From the NCBI RefSeq assembly GCF_001680005.1, contig NC_033564.1, forward strand, positions 1,736,001-1,800,000: a stretch of DNA of 64,000 nt, written 5' to 3'. Under the pieces are notes generated by a model, which saw only the letters and a program-made list of their open reading frames with translations, was not told the DNA's origin and searched no databases. The translations under genes were made by a program, and so were the position numbers. This document shows, piece by piece, positions 60,352-64,000 of the stretch (position 1 is its first letter; each line of letters starts with the position of its first letter). This DNA comes from Plasmodium coatneyi. Lineage: Eukaryota; Apicomplexa; Aconoidasida; Haemosporida; Plasmodiidae.

Positions 60352-63300
60352 TCACTGCTGAAATACTGCAGGAGATTGTAAAGGGGATTGTTCAGCTGCT
60401 TCATCTCCTTCTTCTGTTGATGCACTTTTTGTAAGATCATCGAATGCAGATTCATCTTGGCACGTGTCATTTGCATTGTTTCCATTTTCGTTAGGCCTAT
60501 TTTGGTACTCCTCGTTGTCCAGGAGGCCATCCCTGAGAGGTGCACAGTTACCATTCTGCCCCTCCTCCGTATCGTTGCTGTTGTAAGGCGGGCCATAGTT
60601 CATGATGGCGTTGTAAGGGTACTGATTGTAGACGTAGCTTTGGTCATTAGTGTAGCTCCCGTTGTGCACACCGCTTCGGTTACCATTATAGTAGTGGTCT
60701 CCGCCATACGGTTGGATGTTGGCACATTGATCCGCGTCTCCACACTGTTGGGCGTCGATATAGATCTGTCCACCGCTATACAGTTGGGCGCCTCCATACA
60801 ATTGACCACCGCTAAACTGTTCCACGTCACCATAGTAAGGGTTGATGCTATAATGGGGGGCCGAACCATACGGTTGGACACTGTCACAATGGGTGTTGCC
60901 GTTGTAGGGGTTCACACTGTTATAGGGTTGTACAGCGTCATGGGGGCATGCACCATCATAGGTGTATAGATCGTCATAAGGGTAGTTGCCGCTGTGGTGG
61001 TAGCTGATGCTGTAGGGGTAGCTACTATAGGGGTACATAACGTACGCGCTGCTGCTGTTGTTGTAGGGGTGGCTACTGCTGCTGTGCGTGTGGCCGTTAG
61101 TATTGTATATGTAGTTGCTATACGGGTGCTGGTACGTGTAAACCTGGTTGCTATAGTACGCCTGATTGGAACCATAAGCCGGATGGTTGGCATAAACGTG
61201 GTTACTGTAAACCTGGTTGGTACACACCTGATTCGTGCAAACATGGTTGTTGTAATTCCTGTAGTTTTTAAAATGAGCACTGTTGGTTTTTTCATAGTTC
61301 CTGTGTGAGCTGTAGGGCAGGTGGGGGGTTCTTTTTCTATTCTCCCTGCCGCCGTTTTGGGAAATTTGCGTATCGTACACGTTTGGGTTTTCCCCGTGGG
61401 AGCCGCTACAGCTGTTATCGCCACTCAGGTCGTTCTCTTCGCTGACGCCGTGCCAACTATTGCTGTTTCCTCTAAAAGAACCAACAGATGGATCCGATCT
61501 GTCATTGTATGCCATGTTCGATGCGGACAAAGATCCACAGTTCCCATTCTGCACGCAGTTATCATGCGTATTTGACTCTGTGAAAGAACTTCTGTGGTGG
61601 CTACAACCCACTACGACATTAGACGAGGTGCAGTTTCTTTCCTTCCTGTTATTATTCCTATGCACGTTAGCAGATTGGTTTCCACTGAAGTGCATGTTAG
61701 CCGGGTTGCTTCCCATATTTTGGTTATTCAAAATTTTTTTTCTGTGCTGGTTCGAGCATGGATGCGATTTGGCCGATCTGTTATGTGCTCGGTTGTTACG
61801 GGCGCTGGGCATGTCAGTCGTGTTTGCCGCTTGGTTTGCTGCTCTATATGCTTCCTCGGTCGTCCCTCCACCTGGCACTGAAATGGACAACTCCGCGGGT
61901 AGGACGCGCATCTGGCTAGCCATGTTCACGCTGTTCAGCTCCACATTCAAATAACTATAGCAGTTGTTTCGGTTCAAGGAAACATTACTTACGTTGTAGT
62001 TGTAATAACTAAAGTTGTTCACTAGCGTGTTCAAGGGATATACGGGATGGCCATACAACATATCGTTACTAGTAGTTCCGTTGCTGTTACCATAGGTTTG
62101 GTTTGTTCTATGAGCAACACTGTTGCAAACGTTGCTGTAGGTTTCTTTAGGTCTAGGTAGGACATTCTGCATGTGGAGTGAATTATTCGCGTGGTTGTGG
62201 TTTGTATGGGAACATCTCGCTGCGTTTTCAAAATTCTGATTTGATGGATTCTGATCAGGTGGACTGTAAGTGTTGTTAAATGAGCGGTGTGAACTTTTGC
62301 AGGTGAAATATCTATGTGGGATGTCATTGTAGTTCTTGTCTTCTCTACAGTTCGTCATCTGCCCTTTCGGTTCGTTGTGATAGATAAGTTTGTTGTGTTC
62401 TCCATGTGTGTTCCCCTTTTTCCCCCTTGCTTTTAAGGCGTTGCCCCTTCCACTACCTCCAATCACGCTTCCGTTCTGCGTGCCCTCGTTGTTGATTAGC
62501 TCCCCACCGTTGTTCAAACCCTCTCTGTCACAGTTTCCATAAGATGCCACGTTCGCGACGCTTCCGTAGTGGTCCAAACGCTCAAAATGCTTTGTGTACC
62601 TACTTGCCATGTTAAACTTCTTATATTTGTAATTAAAATTCTTTGGGTCGTAGTTGTTAGGTGTGCTCTCCGTGTGGCAGCTAGCCAATTTGCTCAGGAG
62701 CAGATTCTTCTTTCCATCGTTCTCCTTTCTGTACTGATTCTTCATCGTAAAAATGGGGCTCCTCTGGATGTCATTTCCACTCTCCTTGAAATTTCTAAAT
62801 GAGCCATATCTTCCCCCTCCCCTTGGGCAATTATTTGGGTAGTGTCTCTGGATGATGTTTTCTCCACAGTTCACCTTCATCGAACAATTATCCATTTCAT
62901 TCGTGTGTCGTGTGAACCTGTATTCGTTTAGCGTTTGGCGTTCTTGTTCCTGGTTGCGGTCTCTTTGTTTTCCGTTGTCTCCCCTGCCATTCTCATTCTC
63001 ATCGCTATACTGATGTGCATTATCCCCACGGTCCACATTGCCGTTCTCGTTTTTATCCCCTTCAAAGCTGTGTCGTGTTTCACTTCGTCTTGCTTGCGGA
63101 TATTCTTCTACCGAGGCATCCCCTATCTCAACGCATTCATACTTCCTGTCGTCTTGCCTTCCTATTTCCACTTCGAGGAGGCTTGTCCCTTGAATTTCAT
63201 CCCTCATTTGGCCATTGTTTTCGTCCTCTTCTTCCCAACGATTCTCTCCATGGCAGTCCTGGTTACACCCCCCGTAGGACTTATTTGGGCTTCTACTCCA

Positions 63301-64000
63301 ACACGACTTGTCCTCTCCCTCGTTGCTATTCCTCCCAATAGACATGTACTGGCTACTACTTCGCCCACTGGACATGTGCTCGCTGCTTTTATCCATAACC
63401 TCAGCGAAAGTTCCTTCCTTCTTTTCCCCTCCATTCGCTGCTTCCCTCAACATTTTGCAATAACCACCATTCATATCACCACTGTGCGATGATTTCCCAA
63501 CAGGATGCTGTTCCGCATTCGGGCCCACCTCGATTTCTTCATTCTTCATTTGTACGGGTTCTCTTATGTTTGACAAATTTTGATTCTTCTTGGAAAGGGG
63601 CTCAACAGACGACGAGCTACTTTTTCTTTCCTTTTGGATATCTGCTCTTTGTTCTGGTCTGCTCGCCTCGCTTGCGCCGTTTCCCATACTTCCTTCCACC
63701 ACATGGTCCCTCTGTTCCTTTTTCCCATTCCCGTCACGCTCCAAGGTGATACTACTTATCGTCCCAGAAACTGCGTTATGTAAATGTGGTGTGTCCTCAT
63801 GGGGTGCATTCTCCTTGTCTGCCTTGAAAATTTGTTCCTCCCTTGGAGCTTTCCTCTGATCAGAATAATTCGCACCGCACACGTTTGCACTACTACCATA
63901 ACTGTTCTTTGCCCCATGTGACTTTTCCTTCCTCTCGAAAACGGTGAACACGGCATTAAATCCCTTCTCCTGGTTTGTACAACTGTGGGCAGCACTGACA
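60352..64000 (-). CDS. Tyr/Asn-rich low-complexity protein, C-terminal part (5' end outside window)
   Basis: The frame is open from the right edge (residues SAAHSCTNQEKGFNAVF) to a stop at 60352, more than 1,210 codons, so the N-terminus lies beyond base 64000. The first half is Glu/Asn/Arg-rich and charged. From about 61300 down to 60600 it becomes a Tyr/Asn/Gly/Pro/Gln-rich tract with irregular repeats (NHVYANHPAYGSNQAYY; VQPYNSVNPYNG; GGQLYGGAQLYSGG). The end is acidic (DLTKSASTEEGDEAAEQ). No domain or membrane span visible. Such Tyr-rich prion-like tails occur in RNA-binding and condensate proteins, so a zinc-finger or RRM domain upstream is possible; this is inference only. Confidence 0.85.
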   Translation of the reverse strand, partial: VSAAHSCTNQEKGFNAVFTVFERKEKSHGAKNSYGSSANVCGANYSDQRKAPREEQIFKADKENAPHEDTPHLHNAVSGTISSITLERDGNGKKEQRDHVVEGSMGNGASEASRPEQRADIQKERKSSSSSVEPLSKKNQNLSNIREPVQMKNEEIEVGPNAEQHPVGKSSHSGDMNGGYCKMLREAANGGEKKEGTFAEVMDKSSEHMSSGRSSSQYMSIGRNSNEGEDKSCWSRSPNKSYGGCNQDCHGENRWEEEDENNGQMRDEIQGTSLLEVEIGRQDDRKYECVEIGDASVEEYPQARRSETRHSFEGDKNENGNVDRGDNAHQYSDENENGRGDNGKQRDRNQEQERQTLNEYRFTRHTNEMDNCSMKVNCGENIIQRHYPNNCPRGGGRYGSFRNFKESGNDIQRSPIFTMKNQYRKENDGKKNLLLSKLASCHTESTPNNYDPKNFNYKYKKFNMASRYTKHFERLDHYGSVANVASYGNCDREGLNNGGELINNEGTQNGSVIGGSGRGNALKARGKKGNTHGEHNKLIYHNEPKGQMTNCREDKNYNDIPHRYFTCKSSHRSFNNTYSPPDQNPSNQNFENAARCSHTNHNHANNSLHMQNVLPRPKETYSNVCNSVAHRTNQTYGNSNGTTSNDMLYGHPVYPLNTLVNNFSYYNYNVSNVSLNRNNCYSYLNVELNSVNMASQMRVLPAELSISVPGGGTTEEAYRAANQAANTTDMPSARNNRAHNRSAKSHPCSNQHRKKILNNQNMGSNPANMHFSGNQSANVHRNNNRKERNCTSSNVVVGCSHHRSSFTESNTHDNCVQNGNCGSLSASNMAYNDRSDPSVGSFRGNSNSWHGVSEENDLSGDNSCSGSHGENPNVYDTQISQNGGRENRKRTPHLPYSSHRNYEKTNSAHFKNYRNYNNHVCTNQVCTNQVYSNHVYANHPAYGSNQAYYSNQVYTYQHPYSNYIYNTNGHTHSSSSHPYNNSSSAYVMYPYSSYPYSISYHHSGNYPYDDLYTYDGACPHDAVQPYNSVNPYNGNTHCDSVQPYGSAPHYSINPYYGDVEQFSGGQLYGGAQLYSGGQIYIDAQQCGDADQCANIQPYGGDHYYNGNRSGVHNGSYTNDQSYVYNQYPYNAIMNYGPPYNSNDTEEGQNGNCAPLRDGLLDNEEYQNRPNENGNNANDTCQDESAFDDLTKSASTEEGDEAAEQSPLQSPAVFQQ

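Noticed and set aside
1..64000. tRNA, rRNA, CRISPR or transposon
   Set aside because: Looked for cloverleaf T-loops, conserved rRNA words, regularly spaced repeats and transposase motifs; none seen by eye.

Overview
The window is nuclear DNA of a malaria parasite, most probably Plasmodium knowlesi or a close relative such as P. coatneyi. It holds a SICAvar gene, three kir genes and a degenerate interstitial array of the Plasmodium telomere repeat GGGTT(T/C)A, all lying between ordinary single-copy Plasmodium genes. That mix of antigen genes inside a chromosome is characteristic of P. knowlesi. From memory, HSP70-3 next to PDI-11 matches a neighbourhood of P. falciparum chromosome 11. No database was consulted.

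Left part (1-11.4 kb): the 5' seven exons of a SICAvar gene on the minus strand run off the left edge. About 2 kb of homopyrimidine/homopurine DNA lies upstream of it. A small minus-strand gene follows, whose last two exons (8133-8264, 8840-8990) are well supported. A weaker 5' model (10809-10875, 11301-11364) would give a 137-residue protein with a mitochondrial-like N-terminus. In that model the telomere-like array (9331-10452) sits inside its second intron.

Core block 1 (12.4-22 kb): a secreted, very acidic 1,456-residue protein with Glu/Gln repeats, then mitochondrial HSP70-3.

Kir island (23.6-32.4 kb): KIR-A (+) has two PIR-type domains, an exon 1 that appears to be only the ATG, and an 18-residue stretch that I recognise as identical to the host surface protein CD99. 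KIR-B (-) and KIR-C (+) are standard three-exon genes. The second introns of KIR-B and KIR-C, and SICAvar introns, carry telomere-like DNA.

Core block 2 (33.4-64 kb): a PDI-like protein with two CxxS active sites, an RRP12-like ribosome-export factor, a large low-complexity protein, a compact six-exon minus-strand gene, a SERAC1-like serine esterase, and the C-terminal part of a Tyr/Asn-rich protein that runs off the right edge. The PDI gene and the large low-complexity gene each need a one-base correction in a long A run to read through.

Functionally the window joins housekeeping genes (mitochondrial and ER folding, ribosome biogenesis, lipid or ester hydrolysis) to two families of variant surface antigens. 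The telomere-like DNA is concentrated in and around the antigen genes.
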